Shown here in pieces: positions 15,158 to 23,073 of a stretch of 37,605 nt of DNA. How positions within the stretch are numbered: position 1 is the first letter of the stretch; the number at the start of each line of letters is the position of its first letter. Location of the stretch: positions 1 to 37,605 of the forward strand of contig DAOWCC010000002.1 of assembly GCA_030639665.1 (NCBI GenBank), in the 5' to 3' direction. A program made the translations under genes and the position numbers. The DNA comes from Elusimicrobiota bacterium. GTDB lineage: Bacteria > Elusimicrobiota > Elusimicrobia > Elusimicrobiales > UBA9959. A model generated the notes under the pieces. That model did not search any database. It saw only the letters and a program-made list of their open reading frames with translations, and was not told the origin of the DNA.

Positions 15158-16516
15158 ATGAAAACAGAAGAAAAAATTTCACACAATCAAAATAAAGATG
15201 TTTTTCAAGCCGGACCGAAATCAAAAGCTATTTTTAAAGATGAACAAAAATATATAGCTCCCGGCGTTCAAAGCATAGGGCTTTTTTCCGAGCTTGTAAT
15301 GGAAAAAGGAGAAGGCTCAACTTTTATAGATGTGGACGGAAATAAATATATCGATATGTACGCGGGCGTTGGAGTTGCAAGTTTAGGACACGGACTTAAA
15401 GGTTATGCCAAAGCTATAAGCGACCAAGTTACAAAAATAAATACCGGCAGCTTTAGCACGCAGCAACGACGGGATTATTGTAAAACAATAAGCGAAGTCG
15501 CTCCGGGAAACTTAAATAGGATACAGCTTTATTCAAGCGGAGCCGAAGCGGTTGAAGCGGCCATAAGACTCGCGAAAAGCTATACAAAAAACAATGAGAT
15601 AGTGGGCTTTTGGGGAGGCTTTCACGGAAAGACCGGAACGGTAATAGGTTTGCTCGATACTTTTAAAAGAGAAATGGGGCCTGTGATGAGCGGCGTGCAC
15701 AGCGTGCCATACGCTTATTGCTATCAATGCCCTTTTAAAATGAAACTTTCCACTTGCGATCTTTTTTGCGTTGATTACATAAAAAAGGCACTTAAACAAT
15801 CAAGCGCGGGAAAGATAGCCGCTTTCCTTATAGAGCCGATTCAAGGAACAAATGGAAATGTGGTTCCTCCTCCGGGCTTTCTTAAAGCCGTTCAGGAAAT
15901 AGCTAAAGAAGAAGGCGCTCTTATTATAGCCGATGAAATGATTACCGGCTTTGGAAGAACCGGCAAAATGTTTGCCGTTGAACATGAAGATTTGGTTCCC
16001 GATATAATAACCGTGGGTAAAGGCATGGGAAACGGATTTCCCGTAAGCGGACTTATATCTTCCGATGAAATAATAAATGCCAAACCCTTTTCCAACCCCA
16101 GCGGCAGTTCATCAAGCTATGGAGGAAACCCCTTGACGTCCACAGCCGTTAATACAACCTTAAACACCATCATAGATGATAAGCTTGTGGAACATTCCAA
16201 AACCCTCGGCGAATTTATGATGAATAAATTAAAAGGCATGCAGGAAAAATACCGCTTTATCGGTGATGTGAGAGGCAGAGGCATGATGATAGGCGTTGAA
16301 TTGGTAAAAAACAGAGACACCAGAGAAAATCTGGAGAAACATATTACCCGCGCTCTTTTTGATGAATGTCTTAAACGGGGAGTGATGTCTATGTGTTATA
16401 CCCACTCAATCAGAATAAATCCCCCTCTTGTAATAACAAAAGAAGAAGCTGAAAAAGCTCTTGATATATTGGATGAATCTTTCGGCGTGATAGCTAAAAG
16501 ATTTAACCTTAATTGA
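15158..16516 (+). CDS. Class III (PLP-dependent) aminotransferase
   Basis: This 452-aa protein is a fold-type I, class III aminotransferase of the GABA/ornithine type. Visible motifs are FIDVDGNKYIDMYAGVGVASLGH, YSSGAEAVEAAIRLA (PLP-phosphate loop), FWGGFHGKTG, IADEMITGFGRTGKMFAVEH (Asp that pairs with the PLP nitrogen) and DIITVGKGMGNGFPVSG with the Schiff-base lysine at about residue 288. A Cys-rich insert, YCYQCPFKMKLSTCDLFC, is seen in a subset of this class. It transfers an amino group between a primary amine or amino acid and a keto acid or aldehyde in the cytoplasm. The ATG follows a CCGGGAG Shine-Dalgarno supplied by repeat copy 2. The next gene, an oxidoreductase, starts 2 bp after the stop, so a dehydrogenase-then-transaminase step is plausible. 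Confidence 0.92.
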   Translation: MKTEEKISHNQNKDVFQAGPKSKAIFKDEQKYIAPGVQSIGLFSELVMEKGEGSTFIDVDGNKYIDMYAGVGVASLGHGLKGYAKAISDQVTKINTGSFSTQQRRDYCKTISEVAPGNLNRIQLYSSGAEAVEAAIRLAKSYTKNNEIVGFWGGFHGKTGTVIGLLDTFKREMGPVMSGVHSVPYAYCYQCPFKMKLSTCDLFCVDYIKKALKQSSAGKIAAFLIEPIQGTNGNVVPPPGFLKAVQEIAKEEGALIIADEMITGFGRTGKMFAVEHEDLVPDIITVGKGMGNGFPVSGLISSDEIINAKPFSNPSGSSSSYGGNPLTSTAVNTTLNTIIDDKLVEHSKTLGEFMMNKLKGMQEKYRFIGDVRGRGMMIGVELVKNRDTRENLEKHITRALFDECLKRGVMSMCYTHSIRINPPLVITKEEAEKALDILDESFGVIAKRFNLN

Positions 16517-16518
16517 TT

Positions 16519-17532
16519 ATGAATAAAATGAAAGGCGCGATTATAGGATTCGGCGAAGTGGTTAAAAAAGCCCATGTTCCGGCTTTTGCTGATCATAAAG
16601 AAAGTTTTGAAATTATTGCCGTGGTTGATACCAATCTTGAAACATTGAATCAAGCCGAAAAATATTTTCCAAATGCCGCTAAATATTCCTCTCTTGAAGA
16701 ACTTCTCACCAATGAAAAGAACCTTGATTTTGTGGATATCGCAAGCCCGCCAATGATTCACGCCAAACTTATAAAGCAAGTTCTCAATGCAAATCTTCAT
16801 GTTTTATGCGAAAAACCCCTTGTGCTTGATACACAAGAGTTTGAAGAAATTAAAAAACTCTCAACAGAAAAAAACTTATGCTTATTTACGGTGCATAATT
16901 GGAAAAATTCCCCTCAAATGCTTAAAATAAAAGAAATACTGGACTCCAATGTTCTTGGAAATATCCATTATGGAGAATTAGACACCTTAAGACAAAGGCC
17001 TTCCATAAGCTCGCTTAAAGGCTGGCGCAAAGACCCAAAGCTCTCGGGCGGCGGCATACTGATTGATCATGGCTGGCATGTTTTCTATCTGATAACGAAT
17101 ATGCTGCGCAAAACGCCCTTATCCATATCGGCCAAACTTGAAATGTCAAAAGAAGAAAACCCCGTGGATGAAATAGCCAATTGCAAAATACATTTTGACA
17201 ATGCCAGCGCCACAATGCATCTCTCATGGAAAAGCCCCGTAAGAAAGAATACCGCCGCCATTTACGGCGATAAAGGACTGTTGCTATTTAATGACAATAA
17301 TATAGTCCTTGAAAGCCAAGACGGAAAAAAAGAAATAAAATTTGAAACCGGCTTATCTCAAGGCTCCGCCCACCCCGAGTGGATGACATCACTTTTGGGA
17401 GATTTTCTGGAAGAACTGGAAAAACCGGAAATACGCCTGGCAAACTTAAAAGAGGCCGAGACCTGCTTAAAACTTATAAAAGGCGCCTTAAAATCACATT
17501 CAAACAACTATTCAGCCATTGAAATTAATTAA
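16519..17532 (+). CDS. Gfo/Idh/MocA family NAD(P)-dependent oxidoreductase
   Basis: This 337-aa protein has the family's N-terminal Rossmann fold (MKGAIIGFGEVVKKAHVPAF; the G-x-G is followed by EVVK instead of the more common GxxG), VVDTNLE, DFVDIASPP and the conserved HVLCEKPL catalytic-lysine motif, as in inositol, UDP-sugar and glucose-fructose oxidoreductases. The C-terminal domain has GGGILIDHGWHVFYLITNML, with the usual Asp-x-x-x-His pair. It would oxidise or reduce a polyol or sugar hydroxyl. The start is set at the ATG at 16519, 2 bp after the aminotransferase stop; MKG at 16531 is an alternative. Coupling to the aminotransferase suggests formation of an amino-sugar or aminocyclitol-like product, which is an inference. 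Confidence 0.9.
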   Translation: MNKMKGAIIGFGEVVKKAHVPAFADHKESFEIIAVVDTNLETLNQAEKYFPNAAKYSSLEELLTNEKNLDFVDIASPPMIHAKLIKQVLNANLHVLCEKPLVLDTQEFEEIKKLSTEKNLCLFTVHNWKNSPQMLKIKEILDSNVLGNIHYGELDTLRQRPSISSLKGWRKDPKLSGGGILIDHGWHVFYLITNMLRKTPLSISAKLEMSKEENPVDEIANCKIHFDNASATMHLSWKSPVRKNTAAIYGDKGLLLFNDNNIVLESQDGKKEIKFETGLSQGSAHPEWMTSLLGDFLEELEKPEIRLANLKEAETCLKLIKGALKSHSNNYSAIEIN

Positions 17533-17593
17533 ACATTTAACAGTAGGATATAATTAATATATAATAAAGATATTGAACTATATTATAGTTTTG

Positions 17594-17630
17594 TGTTATT
17601 ATGGGGTTTAGGTTCTGTATCACAGAACCT
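17594..17630 (+). promoter_or_regulatory. Extended -10 promoter and perfect 9-bp hairpin upstream of the 54-aa gene
   Basis: TGTTATTAT (17594-17602) is an extended -10 element. About 8 nt later lies a perfect inverted repeat, AGGTTCTGT (17610-17618) with ACAGAACCT (17622-17630) around the loop ATC, so the predicted mRNA would begin almost directly with this hairpin. It may stabilise the transcript or serve as a binding site. Confidence 0.6.
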
Positions 17631-17649
17631 AAAGTACTTGGAGGAAACA

Positions 17650-17814
17650 ATGATTATTGAAAGAACCGAATATAAAGGACAGCCCGTGCTGATTCTTAAA
17701 AGAAATGAAAATGACAGATATCCGTTCTCATTTGGCATGTCCAAAGCAAGAATGATATTGGAAGCGATTGAAGATATTAAAAAATTCGTCGCCGAAAACG
17801 AACCTAAAGACTAG
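17650..17814 (+). CDS. Small conserved-looking protein of 54 aa, unknown function
   Basis: The start at 17650 is favoured over an upstream in-frame TTG because a strong GGAGG lies 6-7 nt before it. The protein (MIIERTEYKGQPVLILKR, then NDRYPFSFGMSKARMILEA and an acidic helix ending EPKD) has a beta-hairpin plus helix pattern. This resembles small single-stranded nucleic-acid-binding folds (PC4/YdbC- or Pur-like), but I cannot assign a family with certainty. It sits alone behind its own promoter and hairpin and is followed after 23 bp by ubiE/menG. The well-formed translation signals make it likely to be expressed. Confidence 0.75.
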   Translation: MIIERTEYKGQPVLILKRNENDRYPFSFGMSKARMILEAIEDIKKFVAENEPKD

Positions 17815-17837
17815 CAATTAGCTTTAGACCTTGAAAA

Positions 17838-18533
17838 ATGCCGACTAAAACCGAAAAAGTTATTTCCGGTTTTTATGACGGCATTTTTCATTTTTACGAA
17901 GCCGCGAATATTTTTTTAACCTTCGGCCTTATCCGCTTATGGAGGAATCGGGCCGCTCGCATAGCCTTAAAACACAATCCGGCCTTATGCCTTGACTTAT
18001 GCTGCGGAACAGGCGATTTTACAATCCTGCTGGATAAGCTATCCATCAATAAAACCAAAATAATCGGCCTTGATTTAAATTCTTCCATGCTCGCGAAGGC
18101 CTCCAAAAGAACAAATCTCTCTTTCATTTTAGGCAGCGCGCGGGAAATTCCTTTTAAGGGGAATCACTTTGATCTTGTCACTATTTCATTTGCCTCAAGA
18201 AATATAAATATTGATAGGGATTTTTTTATTGCCGCGCTTAAAGAAATAAAAAGAGTTTTAAAGCCGGGAGGAGTTTTTATAAACCTTGAAACAAGCCACC
18301 CCGAAAATGCTTTTATCCATAAAATCTTTCTAGCTTATACAAAAACCATAATTTACATCTTAAGATTATTTTCTCCTAAAAACGCCAAAGCCTATCTTTT
18401 TCTTTCAAACTCAATAGCCTCCTTTTATAATGCAAAAGAACTTTCCGAAATTCTTCTGGAAGCCGGATTTAAAAAACCGGAATTTACATATCTGTTTTTT
18501 GGCGCCGCCGCCATTCATAAAACGACAAAATAA
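17838..18533 (+). CDS. ubiE: Demethylmenaquinone/ubiquinone-type C-methyltransferase
   Basis: UbiE/MenG transfers a methyl group from SAM to the quinone ring as the last step of menaquinone synthesis (or a late step in ubiquinone synthesis). The 231-aa protein has the family's N-terminal pattern FYDGIFHFYEAANIFLTFGLIRLWRNRAA, motif I LDLCCGTGDFT (residues 52-62), the acidic motif II IIGLDLNSSML, the post-motif region IPFKGNHFDLVTISFASRNI, and the EIKRVLKPGG block. The C-terminal LFFGAAAIH resembles the typical UbiE end. It lacks a clear Shine-Dalgarno and is 23 bp behind the 54-aa gene, so it is probably co-transcribed. No other quinone genes are present in the window. A related small-molecule methyltransferase is the alternative. 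Confidence 0.8.
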   Translation: MPTKTEKVISGFYDGIFHFYEAANIFLTFGLIRLWRNRAARIALKHNPALCLDLCCGTGDFTILLDKLSINKTKIIGLDLNSSMLAKASKRTNLSFILGSAREIPFKGNHFDLVTISFASRNINIDRDFFIAALKEIKRVLKPGGVFINLETSHPENAFIHKIFLAYTKTIIYILRLFSPKNAKAYLFLSNSIASFYNAKELSEILLEAGFKKPEFTYLFFGAAAIHKTTK

Positions 18534-18617
18534 AGCGACCTTCTTCTCCTCATTGCAATAGGCCTAAATACTCATAAAAAGATGGGACCTTGGTTACTGG
18601 TGGACCAATTTGATGGG

Positions 18618-18626
18618 TGCTATACT
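18618..18626 (+). promoter_or_regulatory. Extended -10 promoter of the secreted 462-aa gene
   Basis: TGCTATACT lies 10 nt upstream of the ATG at 18637, with no Shine-Dalgarno between, so the transcript would be leaderless or have only a few leader bases. Confidence 0.45.
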
Positions 18627-18636
18627 TTTACTACAT

Positions 18637-20025
18637 ATGAAAACTTTGATTCTCGCGCTTTCCATGTTTATCCCAATCGTAGGCTGGACAAACCCTTTCC
18701 CCGTTTCAAAGAATGCCGCGACAATTTCCCCTGAATTGTCTGGATTTATCGTACAATATGGCCCCGGCATGGGTCTTGGCATAAGCGCTCAAACCGGCAT
18801 ATTTCGGATTCAAGCCGGTTATAATAAAGAATCTAAAGCAGCCGCTCTTCCACCCTGCCTAATCTCGCATTTGGAAGATTTTGTGAGCGAACTTCCGAAA
18901 GAAAACATCGACCTTGGAATGGCCCTTATTCTCGGAGATTATTTATCTGTCAAAACACCTTCTCAGGATATTAACAAGTATCTTTCGGGAAACGGCACGA
19001 TGAATGTCCGCCTCAACAATACCGGACTCCGCCTCCTATCTGAATTATTGTTAAAAAAGGAAAATTGTGGGGAAATTGCGCCGGAGAATTTTGACACCGG
19101 AATCATTAAAGATATAAAAATTTCATCCGATACAGCCATGATAACTGACGAAAATTCCACCCGGTCATTGCGCTATTTAGAGACGATTCTATCCGACCCT
19201 GGAATCGCTTTTGAAGGAACGCGCAAAAACGAGGAAGAAGTCTGGTTGGACGGCAATACGGAAGAGGCCTCTCTCTATCAGGAATACAGAGTAAGCGGAG
19301 ACTCCGAATATTTGACCGCCTTTAACTCCAAACACCTGATTAAAACCAAACCGCCAAAACCGAAAAAAGAGGAGCCTCGCCGCGTCGTCAGAAGCGGATT
19401 TTGGGATGTGCGTTGGGCAAGACAGTGTTGGAAAGACATGGACATTCCCGTAGTGTCGGGCGTAATGGATTTTTTTGCCGGGATGGTACAATTCGCGCAG
19501 GATGACGGAGCCATTATCGGCTATGAAGGAATCACCTCGCCGAAAGGACGGAAAGCCGCGCTTGATTTTTTAGTAAACAGCTTTTGGATGGTGGCATCCG
19601 TTCCATCGGCATCAAAAGTTATAACCGGAGTGGCCGCCAATGTGGCCTCGAGTATATTCAAAGGCGGAAGCGCGGTCATTGGAAAATACAGAATAATATC
19701 CCGCTTTCATTCCGTTACCGGCGTAAATTATACGAATGCGGAACCCATATGGATAGGCGTGGAAAAAATTATAAAAGGTTCCGGCGCCGGCAAAGGAATA
19801 ATACATGTCGGGTTCGCCAAATTCCAAGCCGGAGCTCACATTGGTCTAAATTTCCTGGGAGAAACACATCTTTATCTTTCGCATGTCTATATAGGGGCAT
19901 TGAATATGACAATACCGAACGGGGTTATACGCGAACTCTGGAAATATTTTGACAACAAATCAAACACCGGAAACACACTTTCTTCCATGCCCGGAACTTT
20001 AGCGAAACAAAATCAATTATCGTGA
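18637..20025 (+). CDS. Exported protein of unknown function
   Basis: The start at 18637 gives a 462-aa protein with a compact signal peptide (MKTLILALSMFIPIVGWTNP), whereas the upstream in-frame ATG at 18610 would only add a tail before it. The mature N-terminal half (residues 20-220) has several short Gly-rich strands, a Pro/Lys-rich linker follows (about 228-242, KPPKPKKEEP), and the second half contains Gly/Ala-rich segments (VVSGVMDFFAGMV, VITGVAANVASSIF) and an HVGFAKFQAGAHIGLNF region. This head-linker-tail layout recalls exported effector or polymorphic-toxin-type proteins, but no catalytic motif is recognised. It ends 242 bp before the next exported protein, which has its own promoter. 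Confidence 0.72.
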   Translation: MKTLILALSMFIPIVGWTNPFPVSKNAATISPELSGFIVQYGPGMGLGISAQTGIFRIQAGYNKESKAAALPPCLISHLEDFVSELPKENIDLGMALILGDYLSVKTPSQDINKYLSGNGTMNVRLNNTGLRLLSELLLKKENCGEIAPENFDTGIIKDIKISSDTAMITDENSTRSLRYLETILSDPGIAFEGTRKNEEEVWLDGNTEEASLYQEYRVSGDSEYLTAFNSKHLIKTKPPKPKKEEPRRVVRSGFWDVRWARQCWKDMDIPVVSGVMDFFAGMVQFAQDDGAIIGYEGITSPKGRKAALDFLVNSFWMVASVPSASKVITGVAANVASSIFKGGSAVIGKYRIISRFHSVTGVNYTNAEPIWIGVEKIIKGSGAGKGIIHVGFAKFQAGAHIGLNFLGETHLYLSHVYIGALNMTIPNGVIRELWKYFDNKSNTGNTLSSMPGTLAKQNQLS

Positions 20026-20120
20026 GCTTCCGAGTAAAAGACTTATTCAATAACAGTTTTTTATAAAGCAACAAAATAAACCTATCCTTTATTATTTCAT
20101 AAATCCCGCGTATATCAAGC

Positions 20121-20185
20121 TTGCCGGCCTTATGCAATAGTACTATAAAAAAATAGGTCCAAAGTCTGTAAAAACAACGGACTTT
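20121..20185 (+). promoter_or_regulatory. Promoter and 5' hairpin upstream of the 193-aa exported protein
   Basis: TTGCCG (20121-20126) and TATAAA (20144-20149) are exactly 17 nt apart. The predicted start near 20156 is followed by an imperfect hairpin, AAAGTCTG (20161-20168) with CGGACTTT (20178-20185). The stretch 20026-20120 shows nothing else I can interpret. Confidence 0.5.
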
Positions 20186-20267
20186 TGACTCATGCCCCTG
20201 CCAAACATATATATCAAACTATTTTATCGCAATATAACTTCTCAAAAAAAAAGGAGAGTACATAAGT

Positions 20268-20849
20268 ATGAAAAAAACAATGTGCATTATTACATTACTG
20301 ATAACGACGGCGGGATTCGTTTCGGCAAACAATCTTAACGAAACCGCTTTCTCAAAAGGCGCCCATTACACCGCCAACAACTGTGAGATATTTATAGACA
20401 AAATCAGCGCCAACAACAGTTCTCACGCATATAGAGGATTAAATATCTGGATAAAAACCATTAATTCCAGCCTGGATTCCGAAATCGCGGAAGTGGGTTT
20501 CCGCTATAAGAAAACGGGAATGGAATATTCATACGGCCCTATAGATACCGGATGGAAAGAGAAAAAACTAACTCCGCTTCTGGGAAGCAAGGATTATTTT
20601 ACACTCTCTATAGATATATCCAGTGGTTTCGGCTGGGCCGTGTATGAGGGAGCCTTCTATGTACGCACAAAAGCCGGAACAAACTATTGGTTCAAGCCGG
20701 CTGGCGGTGGTAATTTCGTCTTTGACGAGAACGCTTATAATAATATTGCCAATGCCATGGGAAATGTCGGTTACAGTAGTGGCGTCGACGCCGCATTACC
20801 GACACAAAGAGACGATTTAAACTATTATAACCCCGGAGTGTGTCATTAA
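20268..20849 (+). CDS. Exported beta-rich protein, possibly carbohydrate-binding
   Basis: This 193-aa protein has a classical signal peptide (MKKTMCIITLLITTAGFVSA) and a strong AAGGAGAG ribosome-binding site about 11 nt before the ATG. The mature part alternates polar and hydrophobic residues as in a beta sandwich. The segment YEGAFYVRTKAGTNYW followed by GGGNFVFDENAYNN recalls carbohydrate-binding modules of the CBM21/starch-binding type, where a Tyr/Trp pair and NY(V/R)F strand are common. That match is suggestive only. It lies between two other exported proteins and is followed by a strong hairpin terminator. Confidence 0.7.
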   Translation: MKKTMCIITLLITTAGFVSANNLNETAFSKGAHYTANNCEIFIDKISANNSSHAYRGLNIWIKTINSSLDSEIAEVGFRYKKTGMEYSYGPIDTGWKEKKLTPLLGSKDYFTLSIDISSGFGWAVYEGAFYVRTKAGTNYWFKPAGGGNFVFDENAYNNIANAMGNVGYSSGVDAALPTQRDDLNYYNPGVCH

Positions 20850-20853
20850 TTCA

Positions 20854-20876
20854 AAAATCCCCTTTAAGGGGATTTT
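20854..20876 (+). terminator. Strong hairpin terminator after the 193-aa gene
   Basis: AAAATCCCCTT (20854-20864) and AAGGGGATTTT (20866-20876) form an 11-bp perfect inverted repeat with A-tract and T-tract flanks, 4 bp after the stop codon. This is a typical, bidirectional-looking intrinsic terminator. Confidence 0.8.
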
Positions 20877-20885
20877 CAGAAGAGA

Positions 20886-20913
20886 ACGACCGGAAGTTTT
20901 TAAATCCGGTCGT
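20886..20913. repeat. Inverted repeat, 9-bp stem
   Basis: ACGACCGGA (20886-20894) and TCCGGTCGT (20905-20913) form a perfect stem with a 10-nt loop that contains TTTTT. It is the second of three strong hairpins in a gene-free stretch of about 400 bp. Confidence 0.75.
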
Positions 20914-21035
20914 ATCCGGTGGCAAAGCAACAATCCGTCCTAAAGCCAATTGCCGTTATCCTTAACAATAAAGACTGCCGATATTGTAAAGGTAAGCAAA
21001 CCAACGGAACTACAGTTTAACATCAAACAAATTAA

Positions 21036-21066
21036 ACTTCCGGCAACCTTGCGGGTTGCCGGAAGT
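21036..21066. repeat. Inverted repeat, 13-bp stem
   Basis: ACTTCCGGCAACC (21036-21048) and GGTTGCCGGAAGT (21054-21066) form a perfect 13-bp stem around a 5-nt loop. With no long T-tract it could be part of a structured RNA rather than a terminator. The rest of 20914-21249 contains a small GTCCC/GGGAC hairpin at 21216-21230 and no gene. Confidence 0.75.
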
Positions 21067-21249
21067 ATTTGTAAAAGATGCCAAATAATTGCCGACAAAC
21101 ATCCTTAAATGCTAAATTAATCTTGCCCCGTTAGAGGTATATAAGCAAAAGTTTTATCTAAACTGCCGAAAACGAGGAAAGTTCCAACGATTTATAATAA
21201 CTTCAAAGACTATGCGTCCCGCTGAGGGACTATCTCTAATGGGGTATCA

Positions 21250-22164
21250 ATGAAACCAATCCGCTTCTTAGTTTTACTCTCAATATTTTCTCTCTTGTTT
21301 GCCGGAAACTCATTTTCCGAAGAAAAAGCCACCACTTTTGAACTTCAGCTTGACCCCTATTATTCCGCCATAGGCGTTTACAATAGCTTAACGGGAAAAC
21401 CCATTCCTCATTTAAAAGGAAAATCGGAAACCGAAATTTACAAAAGATTGCTTTCAAAGTTTTATATGCCGAGAACCTTAATATTGGAAGCCAGCATCAA
21501 TCCCCTTCCTTATGGCGGCACTCTGATAAGAAAACACAATAAAAGATTCTATGATGATACGCAGGTCTCAGAAAGCCTTAATTTGGTGAAATCCGTAACT
21601 GCCGGATTTGAAGAGCCCTGGGCATTTTCAATCTTTCTTGGCAATGTGGTTTCTTTCGATTCCATAAAAAGCGATTTTCTGGGAAAAAGAAAAGGTTATT
21701 CCGGCCTATTGCTCGACCTTGGAAATAAGCATATAAAAGACAATGTTCTTATTGATGATAATTGGGCGCAAATGGAATTAAAACTTAAAGGAGAACAAAT
21801 ACTTAAAGACCGCAGTTTAACCTGGAGTTTCAGAGTAGGCTCAAAATTTCATGAACATAAAGACATATCGGATTCTTTTTTTCTGGGTTTCCGTCGCAGC
21901 CGAACCGACTTTAAGCAATCCGGCAATTTCTGGATGAATAATAGCGGCTTTACATATGCTTCTTATTTTTCTCAAACCAATTTTAAACCCATTAAACATA
22001 TCTTTATCGTGGATAAAAAATTTCCGTTTAAAAAATCGAGGAAAGCGTTTTGTCTCGGCCTGGGGTTTGTATGGGAATCCAATAATAAATATTCAGGAAA
22101 CCTCGCCGCTCAAGATTCTTCCCCCAACTTCCAGTTCCTTATCAGACCCAATCTGGAATTCTAA
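21250..22164 (+). CDS. Outer-membrane beta-barrel-like exported protein
   Basis: This 304-aa protein has a signal peptide (MKPIRFLVLLSIFSLLFAGNSFS) and then many alternating amphipathic strands (for example TLILEASINPLPYGG, WAFSIFLGNVVSF, LTWSFRVGSKF, RKAFCLGLGFVW). It ends in an aromatic residue within FLIRPNLEF, the usual C-terminal signal for BAM-dependent barrel assembly. It probably sits in the outer membrane, but no specific transporter family is recognisable. A GGGG ribosome-binding site lies just upstream, and the CGTCCCGCTGAGGGACT hairpin lies in its leader. It is the third of three consecutive exported proteins. Confidence 0.75.
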   Translation: MKPIRFLVLLSIFSLLFAGNSFSEEKATTFELQLDPYYSAIGVYNSLTGKPIPHLKGKSETEIYKRLLSKFYMPRTLILEASINPLPYGGTLIRKHNKRFYDDTQVSESLNLVKSVTAGFEEPWAFSIFLGNVVSFDSIKSDFLGKRKGYSGLLLDLGNKHIKDNVLIDDNWAQMELKLKGEQILKDRSLTWSFRVGSKFHEHKDISDSFFLGFRRSRTDFKQSGNFWMNNSGFTYASYFSQTNFKPIKHIFIVDKKFPFKKSRKAFCLGLGFVWESNNKYSGNLAAQDSSPNFQFLIRPNLEF

Positions 22165-22214
22165 AAACTTTAAACTATATCGGCAAAGTTTTTACGCTCA
22201 CTAAACTATGCGGG

Positions 22215-22422
22215 ATAGCAGGTATATTTACACGCATGACCAAGGTCGCTTAGTACTGCGCCTTTCCGTATCTCAGCCTCCAAGTAAGCCCAAGTCGGCT
22301 TCCGAACGGCCATGCTTAGCAAACACACCTACTATCCCATTGCCTCATTTATTATTTGATTCTTTATTAAGAAATCCCAACCCCAATTAAGATAAACCTG
22401 AATTACCCAACCCTGCATAAGG
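22215..22422 (+). repeat. Intergenic repeat element, copy A (plus orientation)
   Basis: Copy A contains GGTCGCTTAGTACTGCGCC (22244-22262), identical in 19 of 19 bases to copy B read on the other strand, then a TTCCGAAC...GC(T/C)(T/C)(A/G)GCAAA block, and the core CCCAACCCCAATTAAG...CCTGAATTACCCAAC...CATAAGG (22376-22422). It directly abuts the 3' end of the gene at 22430-23023 and lies in opposite orientation to copy B at that gene's 5' end. Confidence 0.85.
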
Positions 22423-22429
22423 AGAACCT

Positions 22430-23023
22430 TTATAAATTACCTTCACGAATTTCAGAACGAACAAAAGCATTATAAGTAGTATATTGCTTCGATTTGGCTT
22501 CTATATTAATTACTCCAATTTTTTTTCTATATTCATCAACACGACCTCGTAATTCATTAGGTAATGGTCTATCATCCCCAGACACATGTTTTTCGTTATT
22601 TGGATCACCATACATTGGAAACATTTTTCTAACTTTAATCATCGCTTCATCTGAATTTAATCCCTCTTTCTTAAAAGTTTCAAAACTAGCAAAACGAAAA
22701 ATATCTTCTGACCAAAAAACCATCCTTCTCTGTAAATCATTTAAATTCCAAAATTCTCGTATATCATCATCTGTAGCTTTTTCCTTTCGTGCTCTATCCA
22801 CAATTTTTCTAGAATTTGAATTACCATTTACTGCTTCTCGCAACAATAAATCACCATAATTTTCAGGAAGATTATTAGTGCCTTCTTTCAATGCCTGTTT
22901 TTTAGAAACTTTAATTCCCATTCTTGTTAATTCTTGAGCTTTTTCTAATGTCATACCACAAACCCGAGACATCATTTGAGAATACATTTCTTCTAACTCT
23001 TTTTCAATATCGGAGTTATTCAT
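22430..23023 (-). CDS. Hypothetical protein inside inverted repeats
   Basis: This 197-aa, highly charged, helical-looking soluble protein has no signal peptide and no membrane segment. Recognisable features are only compositional: an N-terminal acidic coil (SDIEKELEEMYSQMMSR), a Lys-rich centre, and a WNLNDLQRRMVFW stretch. It matches no family I know. Its codons look more AT-rich than its neighbours. It is a lone minus-strand gene bracketed by repeat copies A (at its 3' end) and B (at its 5' end), as expected for cargo of a cassette or mobile unit. A possible promoter in the leader is TTGTTC with TAAAAT 18 nt later; no Shine-Dalgarno is obvious. Confidence 0.75.
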   Translation of the reverse strand: MNNSDIEKELEEMYSQMMSRVCGMTLEKAQELTRMGIKVSKKQALKEGTNNLPENYGDLLLREAVNGNSNSRKIVDRARKEKATDDDIREFWNLNDLQRRMVFWSEDIFRFASFETFKKEGLNSDEAMIKVRKMFPMYGDPNNEKHVSGDDRPLPNELRGRVDEYRKKIGVINIEAKSKQYTTYNAFVRSEIREGNL

Positions 23024-23073
23024 TTTTTATTTACCTTTATGTGTATCTATTTTATTTTTTAGTTCTCCCTAGG

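Noticed and set aside
20914..21066. Cyclic di-GMP (GEMM) riboswitch suggested by GGCAAAGC and GCAAACC words
   Set aside because: The words are in the wrong order and spacing and the conserved GGACGCAAAGCC segment is absent.
22208..22390. Open frames inside repeat copies A, B and C
   Set aside because: They have no ribosome-binding site or recognisable protein, and they are not preserved in frame between copies.
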